Positions 7,886-17,316 of a stretch of DNA of 64,000 nucleotides are shown piece by piece. Position 1 is the first letter of the stretch; each line of letters starts with the position of its first letter. The position numbers and the translations under genes are program-made. The DNA comes from MGBC163016 sp964462135 (GTDB lineage: Bacteria > Actinomycetota > Coriobacteriia > Coriobacteriales > Eggerthellaceae). The notes below the pieces were generated by a model. The model had not been told where the DNA came from. It searched no databases and saw only the letters and a program-made list of their open reading frames with translations. The stretch lies in NCBI GenBank assembly GCA_964462135.1, contig CAYWWK010000007.1:22701-86700 (forward strand), read 5' to 3'.

Positions 7886-10800
7886 ATGCTCATTGAACCC
7901 ATAGAGAAGGCCTTGGCGCATTCAGGCTGCCTTGATGGCTTCTGGGGAAAGCTTGATGCGGGAGAGGATGCGACGCTGGGGGTTGCCGCATCGGCCCGTC
8001 CTCTTTTGGTGGCTGCCCGCTTCTTCCATAAGCCGCAGCCAACCTTGGTGATCATCTCGGGTGAAGAGGCCGCCTGTTCTTTTTCGCGAAACCTCACGGC
8101 CTACGTGGGCGATGGGAATGTGATGCATTTCCCAGAGCGGAACGATGTTCCTGGAACCGCCAAGTCCTTTTCCCCTCGAACTGTCGCAAAGCGCATGGAG
8201 GCGCTTTATGCTCTTGCAAGTGGGAAGAACGTCATCGTCGTGGCAAGTGCACAGGCGCTTATCCGCACATTGCCACCCCCCAGCGCCCATGCAGAGCGTC
8301 CGCTGACCCTCAAGCAAGGCGATGACCTGTCGCAGGTGGCAGGGGGCAAGATGGAAGACCTTGCCGGTTTCAGGTGTCGGCTCGAGGATATGGGATATGA
8401 GAACACCGGAGAGCTGGATGGGCCTGGGACCTTCGCATCCCATGGGGGAACCGTCGATGTCTTCGTTGCCAACATGGACTATCCCGTCCGCATCGATTTC
8501 TTCGGTGATGAGGTGGAGGAGATGCGACGCATCGTTCCTGCTACCGGACAGACCATTTCAGCGCTTGAGCGCATTGACATCTATCCCATCGTCGACGCTT
8601 CTCTGGGCGGAAGTGCGCTGCGAGAGGCACGGAGCACCTTGGAGAGGCTCTCCCGTACCAACAAGGCGGCCCGTGAGCTGCTCGGGAAGCTTGATGAGGG
8701 CTTGCATCCTGGCGAGGCAGCGGCCCTGCTTCCCTTTGCCTATCCAAAGCTGGCCACCATCGGTGAATATGCTGGGCCCGGTTCTTTGTGCACACTGATA
8801 GAGCCCCGCTCCCTGATGGACAACATGATGGGTGCCGCAGCCCAAGCAAAAGAGGCGCTTGCATCCTCGCCCTTTCCCGTTCACGGTCTCTGCGAGGAGC
8901 CGAACGCCGTCACGTTTGGAGGCGGCGTGCGGGCAACGTACCTTTCCATCATGCAAGTGGGGTCTGCGGCCGACGATGATCTCCCGGTGAAGCGCACCGA
9001 TGTGGCAGGCGTTCCAGAGCGGCTTTTCGGTAAACTGCGCAATTGGGTGGAGGGAGGCTATCTCAGCATCCTGAGCATTCCGGAGGGGCGTGTTCGAGAT
9101 GCGCTCAAGCTTGATATGGTTGATTTCGGTTTGCCTATTCGGGACGTGGCGGATGAGGATGGAGCATCCTCATCCTCGCTTCAGCGAGGAGCAGTGAACA
9201 TCGTCGAAGAGGATGTTCCGCTCGGGCTCGTCATTCCCAAGGCGAAGCTGGCCCTTGTCTCCATCAATGACACGAAGCGCATGAATGCCGACAGTGCACA
9301 GAGGCGTCAGGTCGATATCACCGAGATCACCTTTCCCTATGAACCGGGAGATTACGTGGTCCATTCCACCTATGGGATAGCCCTGTTCAAGGATATCGTC
9401 CTGCGCGAGATAGATGGGGTCGAGCGGGACTATATCGAATTGGACTACGCTGAGGGCGACAAGCTGTTCCTGCCGATAGACCAGTTCGACAAAGTGACGC
9501 GCTACGTGGGTCCTGAGGGTGTGAAACCCAAGATCACGCGACTTGACAGCACGGATTGGTCGCGTGCCATGACGCGGGCGCGCAAGGCCACACGCAAGCT
9601 CGCCTTCGATTTGGTTGATGTCTACGCGAGACGCGCGGCTGCCGAAGGTCACAGCTTCTCAGTGGATACTCCCTGGATGCAGCAGATGGAAGAGAGCTTC
9701 CCCTATCAGGAGACTCCCGATCAGCTGCGAGCCATTCACGATGTCTTCCGCGATATGCGCTCGAAAAGACCCATGGACAGGCTCATCTGCGGAGATGTGG
9801 GTTTCGGCAAGACGGAGGTTGCCATTCGCGCCGCTTTCGCCGCCGCGCAGGACGGCCGTCAAGTCATGGTGCTCTGTCCCACGACCATCCTCGCCCAGCA
9901 GCACTACACCAGCTTCAAGGAGCGGATGGAGCCGTTTGGCATGCGCGTGGACGTGCTCTCGCGCTTTCGTACCACCGCTCAGCAGAAGGAGAGCCTTGAG
10001 GGCTTTGCATCAGGTGCCGTCAACGTCCTGGTGGGGACGCATCGGCTGCTTTCTCGTGACGTCAATCCCCATGAACTGGGTCTGGTCATCATTGACGAGG
10101 AACAGCGTTTCGGGGTGGGTCACAAGGAGCAGTTCAAGAACCTGCGCGAATCCGTTGACGTGCTCACGCTTTCGGCAACGCCCATCCCTCGCACTATGCA
10201 GATGGCAACCTCGGGTGTCAGGGACATGAGCCTCATCATGACGCCGCCGGATGACCGTCTGCCAGTGAAGGTCCATGTGGGGGAATGGGATCCGGATGTC
10301 GTTTCGACCGCCATTCGCTATGAACTTGCCCGGCATGGGCAGGTCTACTATGTCAGCAATCGGGTACGCACCATCGATGATGCCCTTGAGCGGGTAAGCG
10401 CGGCGGCTCCCGAAGCACGCGTGGGGGTTGCGCATGGGAAGATGACCAAAGACGAGCTTGAGCGCGTCATGGAGGATTTCGCGGCGGGGGAATTGGATGT
10501 GCTGGTAGCCACCACCATCATTGAAAGCGGCATTGACAATCCCCACACGAACACGCTCATCATCGAGGATGCCCAGCGGTTGGGCCTGTCCCAGATGTAC
10601 CAGCTGAAGGGGCGGGTTGGCAGGTCGGCTACCCAGGCCTATGCCTACTTCATGTTTCCCGATGACGCCTACCTGTCCGAGGATGCCCATGCCAGGCTCC
10701 TTGCATTGGCTGACAACCAGGACCTGGGAAGCGGGATGCGCATCGCCTTGAAGGACCTTGAGATACGCGGCGCCGGGGACATCCTTGGCGCTGAGCAATC

Positions 10801-11368
10801 AGGCAACATGAGCGCGGTCGGCTTCGATTTGTTCTCCCAGATGCTCAATCGCGCCGTGATGGAAGCACGGACATCTCCTGGTGGGGAGGTGCCTGCTGAG
10901 CGGGACATGTCGGACATCACGGTGAACATCCCCGGCCATACGTACTTCTCGGCGGACTACATTCCTGACATTCCCGAACGTGTGCTGTGGTATCGCAAGG
11001 TTGCAAGCGCGTATACCGTGGAAGAGGTGGACGAGCTTGAGGCTCGTCTTCTCGAAGGGAGGCCGGACATGCCTGAAGAGGCCAAGAGCCTCTTCGAGAA
11101 AGCACGTCTGCGTGCCTATGTGGCACATCGTGGCATCACGAACGTCTCAGTGAGCGCTGGCAAGCTCAACGTCGAGGATGCTGTGCTCGACAGAGAGCAG
11201 CGCATTCGCCTCAAGCGCACAGGAGGCAGGTACCTGCCTGAGAAGCGGAAGACCATCGTATCGTTATCGAAGCTACCCGGTGCTGATGATGAGCAGGAGG
11301 ATATGGCCTCGGTTGTTCTAAGATATCTCAAAGGCATTCTGGAAGGAGAAGCAGAAGATGACCAATGA
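7886..11368 (+). CDS. mfd: Transcription-repair coupling factor Mfd
   Basis: This DNA translocase displaces RNA polymerase stalled at lesions and recruits UvrA. The 1160 aa contain a UvrB-like N-terminal region, a CarD-like RNA polymerase interaction domain (PGDYVVHSTYGIALFKDI), and RecG-like helicase motifs including GDVGFGKTEVAIRAAF (Walker A), IIDEEQRFG (DEEQ box), LSATPIPRTM and the QLKGRVGRS motif. The C-terminal TRCF domain follows. ATG 7886 is chosen over GTG 7877 because GAGG at 7874-7877 sits 8 nt upstream. The last 11 nt overlap gltX. A TAGAAT at 7825-7830 may belong to its promoter, but no good -35 is seen. Confidence 0.95.
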   Translation: MLIEPIEKALAHSGCLDGFWGKLDAGEDATLGVAASARPLLVAARFFHKPQPTLVIISGEEAACSFSRNLTAYVGDGNVMHFPERNDVPGTAKSFSPRTVAKRMEALYALASGKNVIVVASAQALIRTLPPPSAHAERPLTLKQGDDLSQVAGGKMEDLAGFRCRLEDMGYENTGELDGPGTFASHGGTVDVFVANMDYPVRIDFFGDEVEEMRRIVPATGQTISALERIDIYPIVDASLGGSALREARSTLERLSRTNKAARELLGKLDEGLHPGEAAALLPFAYPKLATIGEYAGPGSLCTLIEPRSLMDNMMGAAAQAKEALASSPFPVHGLCEEPNAVTFGGGVRATYLSIMQVGSAADDDLPVKRTDVAGVPERLFGKLRNWVEGGYLSILSIPEGRVRDALKLDMVDFGLPIRDVADEDGASSSSLQRGAVNIVEEDVPLGLVIPKAKLALVSINDTKRMNADSAQRRQVDITEITFPYEPGDYVVHSTYGIALFKDIVLREIDGVERDYIELDYAEGDKLFLPIDQFDKVTRYVGPEGVKPKITRLDSTDWSRAMTRARKATRKLAFDLVDVYARRAAAEGHSFSVDTPWMQQMEESFPYQETPDQLRAIHDVFRDMRSKRPMDRLICGDVGFGKTEVAIRAAFAAAQDGRQVMVLCPTTILAQQHYTSFKERMEPFGMRVDVLSRFRTTAQQKESLEGFASGAVNVLVGTHRLLSRDVNPHELGLVIIDEEQRFGVGHKEQFKNLRESVDVLTLSATPIPRTMQMATSGVRDMSLIMTPPDDRLPVKVHVGEWDPDVVSTAIRYELARHGQVYYVSNRVRTIDDALERVSAAAPEARVGVAHGKMTKDELERVMEDFAAGELDVLVATTIIESGIDNPHTNTLIIEDAQRLGLSQMYQLKGRVGRSATQAYAYFMFPDDAYLSEDAHARLLALADNQDLGSGMRIALKDLEIRGAGDILGAEQSGNMSAVGFDLFSQMLNRAVMEARTSPGGEVPAERDMSDITVNIPGHTYFSADYIPDIPERVLWYRKVASAYTVEEVDELEARLLEGRPDMPEEAKSLFEKARLRAYVAHRGITNVSVSAGKLNVEDAVLDREQRIRLKRTGGRYLPEKRKTIVSLSKLPGADDEQEDMASVVLRYLKGILEGEAEDDQ

Positions 11369-12974
11369 TGCCACGAACGTTCGCGTGAGATTCGCGCCTT
11401 CACCAACGGGCATGCTTCATTTGGGCGGCGCACGAACCGCCATCTACAACTGGGCATTCGCACGCGCGCAGGGAGGGGATTTCATCCTGCGTATCGAGGA
11501 CACCGACCCTGAGCGCTCCACTGAAGAGAACACGCAGATCATCTTGCGTGCGATGCGCTGGCTGGGGCTTGATTGGGATGAGGGTCCTGAGGTCGGTGGT
11601 GCGGTAGGTCCCTACTTCCAGACCGAGCGCATGGACACCTACGATGCGGCGCTTGAGCGCTTGAAGGAAGCGAAGGCGGTGTATCCGTGCTTCTGCACCA
11701 AGGAGCGGCTTGATGAATGCCGGAGGGAAGCGGAGCAGACGGAAGGTGGCTATGCGGGTTATGACGGTCACTGCCGAGACATCCCCGCCGAACAGGCGGC
11801 TGCGCGCATCGCGGCGGGTGAGCCGCATGTCTGGCGCCTTCGGGTGCCTGAAGGCCATGGCCCCATCACGTTCCAGGATGCAGTCTATGGAGAGATGTCC
11901 TTCCCAGCGGATGTGATGGATGATCTCATCCTGGTGCGTTCGGACGGTTCTCCCACCTACAATTTCGCCGTGGTCTGCGATGATGCCAATATGGGCATCA
12001 CGCATGTCATCAGGGGCGACGACCATCTTTCCAACACGCCGCGCCAGATCCTGATCTATGAGGCGCTCGGCTTCACCGTGCCCACCTTCGCTCACCTGCC
12101 CATGATACTTGGCAAGGATGGCAAGAAGCTCTCAAAGCGTCATGGGGCGACGAATGTGGAGGATTATCGTGACCGTGGGTTCGCACCTGATGCCATGGTC
12201 AACTACCTCGCGTTGCTCGGATGGTCTTTGGATGGGGAGACCACGGTCATCCCACGCGAGGTCCTTGCCCGTGAATTCTCGCTGGACCGCATCTCCAAGA
12301 AGGATGCCGTCTTCGATGAGGAGAAGCTCACCTGGCTTGACGGCGTGTATATCCGCGAGATGACGCCCTCACAATGGATATCAGTTGCCGCCTCATGGCT
12401 TGCCTATGCGCACTGGCTGGGTGCGCATGTGTCGGAAGGCGTCCATGTCTGCGCGAGCCTTGACAAGAGTCAAGCGAAGGAGCGCTTGGAAGGCATGAAG
12501 GCTCCTTGGAACGATGTTCCTCCTGAGCTTTGGCAGGGTTACGTGGCGCAGGTGTCCGATGAGCAGGCGTGGTACGAGAAGCTCTACCCGCTCATCATCG
12601 AACGGCAGACCACCTTCAATGAGCTGCCTGACAAGTTGGCCTATCTCTTCTGGGGCAGAAACGTCGCGTTGGATGAGAAGAGCGTGGCGAAGGTCCTCAA
12701 GAAGGAAGGCTCACGCGCAGATGAGGCGCTGGCGATATGCAGAGAGGTTCTCGCTGACGAGTCGATTCCCTGGGTGGCCGAGCCTCTGCAGGAGGGTTGC
12801 CGAGAGAAGGGGGAGGCGGCTGGCCTCAAGCCGAAGCTCCTCTTCCAACCGCTTCGCGTGGCCGTATGCGGCAACATGGTGTCTCCGCCGCTGTTCGAGT
12901 CCATCGAGCTCCTTTCGCGCGAAGACGTCCTCGCGCGCATCGACGCGACGGTGGAAGAGGTCTTTCAGGCCTGA
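11358..12974 (+). CDS. gltX: Glutamyl-tRNA synthetase
   Basis: The enzyme charges tRNA-Glu, and possibly tRNA-Gln for later amidation; no Gat genes lie here. The class I HIGH-like motif is PTGMLHLGGART and the KMSKS-like motif is KLSKRHGA. At 538 aa it is slightly longer than many bacterial GltX proteins. The anticodon-binding region is recognisable by its spacing (KLLFQPLRVAVCG near the C terminus). The start overlaps mfd by 11 nt and has GGAAGGAG a short distance upstream. The 3' end overlaps the convergent membrane protein gene by 10 nt. Confidence 0.95.
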   Translation: MTNDATNVRVRFAPSPTGMLHLGGARTAIYNWAFARAQGGDFILRIEDTDPERSTEENTQIILRAMRWLGLDWDEGPEVGGAVGPYFQTERMDTYDAALERLKEAKAVYPCFCTKERLDECRREAEQTEGGYAGYDGHCRDIPAEQAAARIAAGEPHVWRLRVPEGHGPITFQDAVYGEMSFPADVMDDLILVRSDGSPTYNFAVVCDDANMGITHVIRGDDHLSNTPRQILIYEALGFTVPTFAHLPMILGKDGKKLSKRHGATNVEDYRDRGFAPDAMVNYLALLGWSLDGETTVIPREVLAREFSLDRISKKDAVFDEEKLTWLDGVYIREMTPSQWISVAASWLAYAHWLGAHVSEGVHVCASLDKSQAKERLEGMKAPWNDVPPELWQGYVAQVSDEQAWYEKLYPLIIERQTTFNELPDKLAYLFWGRNVALDEKSVAKVLKKEGSRADEALAICREVLADESIPWVAEPLQEGCREKGEAAGLKPKLLFQPLRVAVCGNMVSPPLFESIELLSREDVLARIDATVEEVFQA

Positions 12975-13834
12975 TTGCCGGCAGGAACGAAAGGCTCATC
13001 CACCTTCGGCTTCCGCTTGCGGATGATCACATATCCGATGATGATGCTGGCGAGGGCAACCACGGTGCTTGCCCCCAGCCACCATCCTCCCATTCCCATC
13101 CAGAATCCCTCAGGATACATCTGGATGAGGAGGCTGTCTGAGGGAAACGTCCACGTGCCCTCAGCGAAGAAGAGGCTGTGGAGGGCGGCGAAGAGGCTGT
13201 CGAAGCCGAAGGCTGCCCACAGGCCAAAACCCAAGAACAGCCCAAGCGTGATGGCGCCGCCTGCGACCAATGCCGTCCCCGCAGGCTTCGCTCCAAACAG
13301 ATAGACCAGTCCCATCAGGCAGAATGCGGCAATGAGCGCGCACCCGAGCAGAGGCATCCTCAAAGAGGTGATGACGCCGTTCACGTCATCCAAATGGTCG
13401 AGGGCCTCATCAGACAACGCATATTGCAGGCCGGATTCCGCCAGGTTTTCCATGGTGACATCTGGTGAGGGGTCATTGCTTGCTTGGACGATGCTCTGGG
13501 CGAGAGGACTCCACCGATCGGCAGTGGGAGAGGAGGACGAGGAGGAATTCCGGGCGGCGCTCAGCACTTCCTCGGCCAAAGCGATATGGGCTCCCTCCAC
13601 TCCCGCCGATTCCCTTCCATAGTCATCAACGGTGTAGTTCCTTGTCTCCAAGGCAAGCTCTATGAGATCCTCACGATCGTAGGGCGAAGCGTCGAAAGCG
13701 CTGTTGGCTGAGGAGAGGCTGCGGGTGATCTGGGGAAAGCCGGCGCAGAGGGCGAACCCGATGGCTACATAGGTTGAAACGAGCGCAATCGTCGCCAAGG
13801 TCGTCAAGAATCTGCGTTGGAACTTCTTGGTCAT
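12965..13834 (-). CDS. DUF1461 (TIGR01906) membrane protein, Lit-like
   Basis: This integral membrane protein of 289 aa has an N-terminal helix, a ~125-residue extracytoplasmic stretch and four more helices. Family landmarks are visible: FDASPYDREDLIELA (47-61), DEALDHLDDV (142-151), the ALHSLFF block (217-223) and the YPEGFW block (240-245). PF07314/DUF1461 includes Lit, the lipoprotein intramolecular transacylase of some Firmicutes. Two histidines (147 and 219) lie where that family's conserved histidines are expected. It is longer than typical members because of a Ser-rich insertion around 97-103. A lipoprotein-modifying role is inference; other DUF1461 proteins are uncharacterised. It is monocistronic and divergent from the next gene. 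Confidence 0.8.
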   Translation of the reverse strand: MTKKFQRRFLTTLATIALVSTYVAIGFALCAGFPQITRSLSSANSAFDASPYDREDLIELALETRNYTVDDYGRESAGVEGAHIALAEEVLSAARNSSSSSSPTADRWSPLAQSIVQASNDPSPDVTMENLAESGLQYALSDEALDHLDDVNGVITSLRMPLLGCALIAAFCLMGLVYLFGAKPAGTALVAGGAITLGLFLGFGLWAAFGFDSLFAALHSLFFAEGTWTFPSDSLLIQMYPEGFWMGMGGWWLGASTVVALASIIIGYVIIRKRKPKVDEPFVPAGNQA

Positions 13835-13866
13835 GGAAGATGTCCTCTCTTGGTCGGTTCGAATAC

Positions 13867-13895
13867 ACTATATTTGATAGGCAATGCATTTGAAA
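13867..13895 (-). promoter_or_regulatory. Sigma70-type promoter for the DUF1461 gene
   Basis: Read on the minus strand, TTTCAA (13890-13895) and TATAGT (13867-13872) are separated by exactly 17 nt and lie about 33-61 nt upstream of the ATG at 13834. Confidence 0.65.
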
Positions 13896-13914
13896 GCAAG
13901 GAAGGGGTGCGTCC

Positions 13915-15267
13915 ATGGGGTTGCGCATGCATGATCTGAGGGAGGAATACATCGATGTCGTGCTGTCATTGGATGGTGATGTCGAAGGCAGGGAAAACGC
14001 CTTGCAGCTCATCGCGGATTCCGACATCAAAGCCTATGGAGCGCCCGTCGAATTCTCCTACATCCCCTATACCTTCTCCGTTGAGGATGTAGCCTTCTTG
14101 GAGGAGGTATGCACAACCACGCATCGTATCCTCTCAAAGGTCATCAAGCATTTCCTGGATGATCCATCCTATCGGGAACTGTTCTGCTTCTCTGATGAGC
14201 TTCTGGACTTGATCTTGATGCCGTGCCCGTATGAGGAGATGCTGCCCCTCGCCCGGTTTGACATCTTCCTGGATGACCGTGACCTGAGCTACAAGTTCTG
14301 CGAGTTCAATACCGATGGTTCCGGGGCCATGTCCAGGGATCGGGAATGCGGGCGTGCGATCATGGAAGGAGCGGCTTTCAAGCGCTTCTCAAAGCTGCAT
14401 GCCTTGGAGCAATTCGACCTGTTCGACTCCTGGGTCTCCGCCTTCATGGACACCTACCATTCCTGTGAGCGTTTCCCTGAAGTGCCGGTGGTCGCTGTGA
14501 CCGATTTCACGGAAAGCGGCGTGATGAGCGACTTCGTGAGATTCATCGAAGCCTTCGAGCGGGCAGGAATCCCAGCTCGCTTCGTCGATGTGCGCAGCTT
14601 CGTCTATGATGGCAAGCATCTCATCGACCCTGCCGATGGGACTGTTATCAATGCCGTCTATCGGCGTTCCGTCACCAGTGAGATGCTTCAGCATCCTGGC
14701 GAATGCGAAGCCTTCATTCAAGCCACGCGTGATATGAACGTCTGCACCATCGGGCATTTCCGCACGACGGTCGTGCATTCGAAGATGGTGTCCGTGGCGC
14801 TCCATGACGAGGCTACGGCAAGCATTCTCACTGAAGATGAGCTGGCGTTCGTGAAGCGCCATGTGCCTCGGACCTATCGGCTGCGTGACGATGCTTTCCT
14901 GTCATTTTGCGACGTCACGGCTGACAAGGACCAATGGATCATCAAGCCAGAGGATGATTACGGAGCCCACGGAGTCTATGCAGGCATCGATTACGATGAG
15001 GAGCAGTGGTCATCCATCGTGCGCGACCACTGGAATGCAGGCTATATCGTCCAAGAATACTACCTGCCTCATCTGGTCGACCTCATTCCCTGCCGCATTC
15101 CACGTGACGGAGATGCCTGCCGCGTGGAAGACTGGCATACCATGCCCGGGCTGTACACATACAACGGTTCATTCGCGGGCGTCTATTCGCGAGAGGGGCG
15201 AGAAGGGGTCATTGCGCTTGATCACGGTGGTCTGATATCCACAAGCTTTCGTGTCGTTGCTGAATAG
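13915..15267 (+). CDS. Orphan ATP-grasp ligase, glutathionylspermidine-synthase-like
   Basis: The 450-residue soluble protein resembles the circularly permuted ATP-grasp fold of the glutathionylspermidine synthase family, which joins a carboxylate to an amine using ATP. Visible landmarks are LARFDIFLDD, followed by CEFNTDGSGAMS (family-type substrate/metal motif with acidic and Asn residues, about residues 120-140), and WIIKPEDDYGAHGVYAG (ATP-binding lysine and glycine loop, about 340-356). The substrates are unknown. No peptidase, amidase, glutathione or polyamine gene lies beside it, so context does not help. AAGGAAGGGG ends about 6 nt before the ATG. It is transcribed alone between a divergent gene and the rpsP promoter. 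Confidence 0.78.
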   Translation: MGLRMHDLREEYIDVVLSLDGDVEGRENALQLIADSDIKAYGAPVEFSYIPYTFSVEDVAFLEEVCTTTHRILSKVIKHFLDDPSYRELFCFSDELLDLILMPCPYEEMLPLARFDIFLDDRDLSYKFCEFNTDGSGAMSRDRECGRAIMEGAAFKRFSKLHALEQFDLFDSWVSAFMDTYHSCERFPEVPVVAVTDFTESGVMSDFVRFIEAFERAGIPARFVDVRSFVYDGKHLIDPADGTVINAVYRRSVTSEMLQHPGECEAFIQATRDMNVCTIGHFRTTVVHSKMVSVALHDEATASILTEDELAFVKRHVPRTYRLRDDAFLSFCDVTADKDQWIIKPEDDYGAHGVYAGIDYDEEQWSSIVRDHWNAGYIVQEYYLPHLVDLIPCRIPRDGDACRVEDWHTMPGLYTYNGSFAGVYSREGREGVIALDHGGLISTSFRVVAE

Positions 15268-15311
15268 CCCGCAAGGGAAGTGCATGATACCGATGGAGGT
15301 CAAATCCAGCC

Positions 15312-15340
15312 TTGCAAAAGGTCCATCAAGCAAGTAAGAT
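15312..15340 (+). promoter_or_regulatory. Promoter of the rpsP operon
   Basis: TTGCAA (15312-15317) and TAAGAT (15335-15340) are separated by 17 nt and lie about 48 nt upstream of rpsP. Confidence 0.8.
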
Positions 15341-15387
15341 TTACAACTGCTGTTTTTCTCAATGCATGAATAAAGGAGTACTTCTAC

Positions 15388-15630
15388 ATGGTTAAGATTC
15401 GTCTTGCTCGTCATGGTGCGAAGAAGCGCCCGTATTACAGGGTTGTCGTCTCTGATTCCCGCTGCCCCCGCGATGGCAAGTTCATCGAGCAGGTAGGCCG
15501 CTACAATCCCTGCTCCAGCCCGAAGCTCATCGAGCTTGACATGGACAAGATTGATGCTTGGGTTGCAAAGGGTGCGCAGGTGAGCGACACCGTTTCCAGC
15601 CTTATGAAGCAGGTCAAAGAGAACGCGTAG
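15388..15630 (+). CDS. rpsP: 30S ribosomal protein S16
   Basis: This 80-aa component of the small ribosomal subunit is recognised from the N-terminal block MVKIRLARHGAKKRPYYR and from KFIEQVGRYNP. AAAGGAG lies about 8 nt before the ATG. It is the first gene of the rpsP-khpA-rimM-trmD operon and has a good promoter just upstream. Confidence 0.97.
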   Translation: MVKIRLARHGAKKRPYYRVVVSDSRCPRDGKFIEQVGRYNPCSSPKLIELDMDKIDAWVAKGAQVSDTVSSLMKQVKENA

Positions 15631-15635
15631 CAATC

Positions 15636-15887
15636 ATGGCGGATACCGCTCAAGATCTCTGCGCTCTCGTAGAGTACATCGTATCACCTCTGGTTGATAA
15701 CCCCGATGATGTAGAGGTGACCTCTGCTGACATCGATGACAAGGTCACCATCGAGATCCGTGTCAATGAGGCGGATGCCGGGAAAGTCATTGGACGACAG
15801 GGGCGCGTCATCAAATCCATTCGCACGCTTGCTCGTGCAGCGGCCTCGCGCAAAGGCACCCATGTTGAGGTGGAGCTGATCGATTAG
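15636..15887 (+). CDS. khpA: KH-domain RNA-binding protein KhpA
   Basis: This is a small (83 aa) single KH-domain protein (YlqC/UPF0109), an RNA chaperone-like partner of KhpB in other Gram-positives. The KH GxxG loop is IGRQGRVIKSI near residue 50. ATG 15636 gives the family-length protein and follows the rpsP stop by 5 nt. The longer frame from 15558 would read through rpsP coding sequence. Its stop codon overlaps the rimM GTG. Confidence 0.93.
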   Translation: MADTAQDLCALVEYIVSPLVDNPDDVEVTSADIDDKVTIEIRVNEADAGKVIGRQGRVIKSIRTLARAAASRKGTHVEVELID

Positions 15888-16405
15888 TGCGAGGCTGGCA
15901 CTTGGCAGCCATCGTTGCCGGTACAAAGGGATTGAACGGAAAGCTGAGGCTTGCTGATGCCTCAGCTTTCCTGCTGTCCGCAGATGGTCCGGTTGAAGTG
16001 GCCTTCGTGCCACCGCGTGATGATGTCCCTCGGTTCTCCCGCCTCTGTGCCATAGAGTCACTCTCAGGTGATTCATGCGTGGCGGCCTTCGAGGGGATCG
16101 AGGATGTTGATGTTGCAGCACGGCTTGCAGGCTGCTCTGTTCTGGTGAAGGCGGAGATCGCGGATGCCCCCGCTGTGACCGGGATGGAGGACATGACCGG
16201 TTTCGCTGTCTGTGACGGTGAGGGAAATCAGTTGGGTGTGGTTCGCTCAGTGGAATGGAATCGTCATCAGCCGCTGATATGCATGGTGGCGTCCTCAGAT
16301 GGGAAGGATGTGCATGTTCCCTTCGTGGATGCCATCGTCACTGATGTTGACGAGCGGATGCGGCGAATGGTCGTTGATCTGCCACGAGGCCTGATGGATC
16401 TTTGA
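15887..16405 (+). CDS. rimM: Ribosome maturation factor RimM
   Basis: RimM binds S19 and helps 30S head assembly. The 172 aa contain the N-terminal RimM barrel (AAIVAGTKGLNGKLRL) and a C-terminal PRC-barrel with the family's DMTGFAVCD and hydrophobic VHVPFVDAIVTDVD segments. Translation starts at GTG 15887, which shares its first base with the last base of the khpA TAG. Coupling to khpA is therefore likely. The product is slightly more diverged at the N terminus than is typical. Confidence 0.92.
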   Translation: MRGWHLAAIVAGTKGLNGKLRLADASAFLLSADGPVEVAFVPPRDDVPRFSRLCAIESLSGDSCVAAFEGIEDVDVAARLAGCSVLVKAEIADAPAVTGMEDMTGFAVCDGEGNQLGVVRSVEWNRHQPLICMVASSDGKDVHVPFVDAIVTDVDERMRRMVVDLPRGLMDL

Positions 16406-16417
16406 TCGGAGGGCTTT

Positions 16418-17152
16418 ATGAGGATAGATGCCATCACCACGTTTCCCGCCATGTATGATTCCATCATGGGTGAATCCATGATGAAGCGCGCCCAAGAGAA
16501 GGGGTTGCTGCAATTCCAGGCCCATGATCTTCGGGATTGGGCCCAGGGAGTCCATCGAAAGACCGATGATTATCCCTATGGCGGAGGATGCGGATTGGTC
16601 ATGATGTGCGACCCCATCTTCAAGGCTGTCGAAGATGTCCTGGGCTTTGAGCCTGATTCCCTTCCCGGCGCGCTTGATCGCAGGCCTTCCGGCACGAAGG
16701 TCATCTTCATGGCTCCTCATGGCATCGTCTTCGATGATGCCTGCGCGACACGGCTTTCAGGGGAGGACAGGCTGGTGTTCGTCTGTGGTCATTATGAGGG
16801 CATCGACGAGCGCGCCTATTGCCTTGCCGATGAGATCATATCCATCGGCGATTACGTTCTCACAGGCGGGGAATTGGCATCGATGGTCGTCATCGATGCG
16901 GTCGTTCGGAAGATAGAAGGGGTGCTGGGTGCTGCGGAAGGTGCCCAGAGCGAATCCTTCGTCGAGGGGCTTTTGGAGTATCCCCAATACACGCGTCCGG
17001 CGGATTACCGTGGCATGGCGGTGCCCGAGGTTCTTCTTTCGGGGCATCATGCCCATATCGAGGCGTGGAGGCGGGGGCAGTCACTCAAACGCACCGAGGA
17101 GCTGAGACCGGACCTCCTGTCCGAGATGGCAGAGGCTGGTTCTGCGTTGTGA
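16418..17152 (+). CDS. trmD: tRNA (guanine37-N1)-methyltransferase TrmD
   Basis: TrmD methylates G37 next to the anticodon and prevents +1 frameshifting. It is a SPOUT methyltransferase of 244 aa. The sequence shows the family N terminus (IDAITTFPAMYDSIM), DDYPYGGGCGLVM, the trefoil-knot SAM site FVCGHYEGIDER and ISIGDYVLTGGELA, and YTRPADYRG. GGAGGG is 5 nt before the ATG. The expected downstream partner rplS is not adjacent; it lies about 10 kb further on. Confidence 0.96.
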   Translation: MRIDAITTFPAMYDSIMGESMMKRAQEKGLLQFQAHDLRDWAQGVHRKTDDYPYGGGCGLVMMCDPIFKAVEDVLGFEPDSLPGALDRRPSGTKVIFMAPHGIVFDDACATRLSGEDRLVFVCGHYEGIDERAYCLADEIISIGDYVLTGGELASMVVIDAVVRKIEGVLGAAEGAQSESFVEGLLEYPQYTRPADYRGMAVPEVLLSGHHAHIEAWRRGQSLKRTEELRPDLLSEMAEAGSAL

Positions 17153-17240
17153 ACCTGCCTTCAGGCGAACAGGTGATGCATTTTCTCCGGAAAGGCTGTT
17201 TTGGGTGAACGCGCACGCCTATCTGGGGTATCATGGCAAG

Positions 17241-17283
17241 CGGCTGGAACATGCGTGGCAACGCCCGGTTGCAGCCGTTTTTT
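17241..17283 (+). terminator. Terminator at end of rpsP-trmD operon
   Basis: Arms at 17241-17250 and 17268-17277 pair over 10 bp with one mismatch and are followed by TTTTTT. It sits in the 164-nt gap before lepB. Confidence 0.7.
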
Positions 17284-17316
17284 ACGCTTTGCAAGAGTTG
17301 AGGTTCTGGAGGGTCG

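Noticed and set aside
15558..15635. Longer KhpA N terminus
   Set aside because: The extra residues come from the antiphase reading of rpsP.
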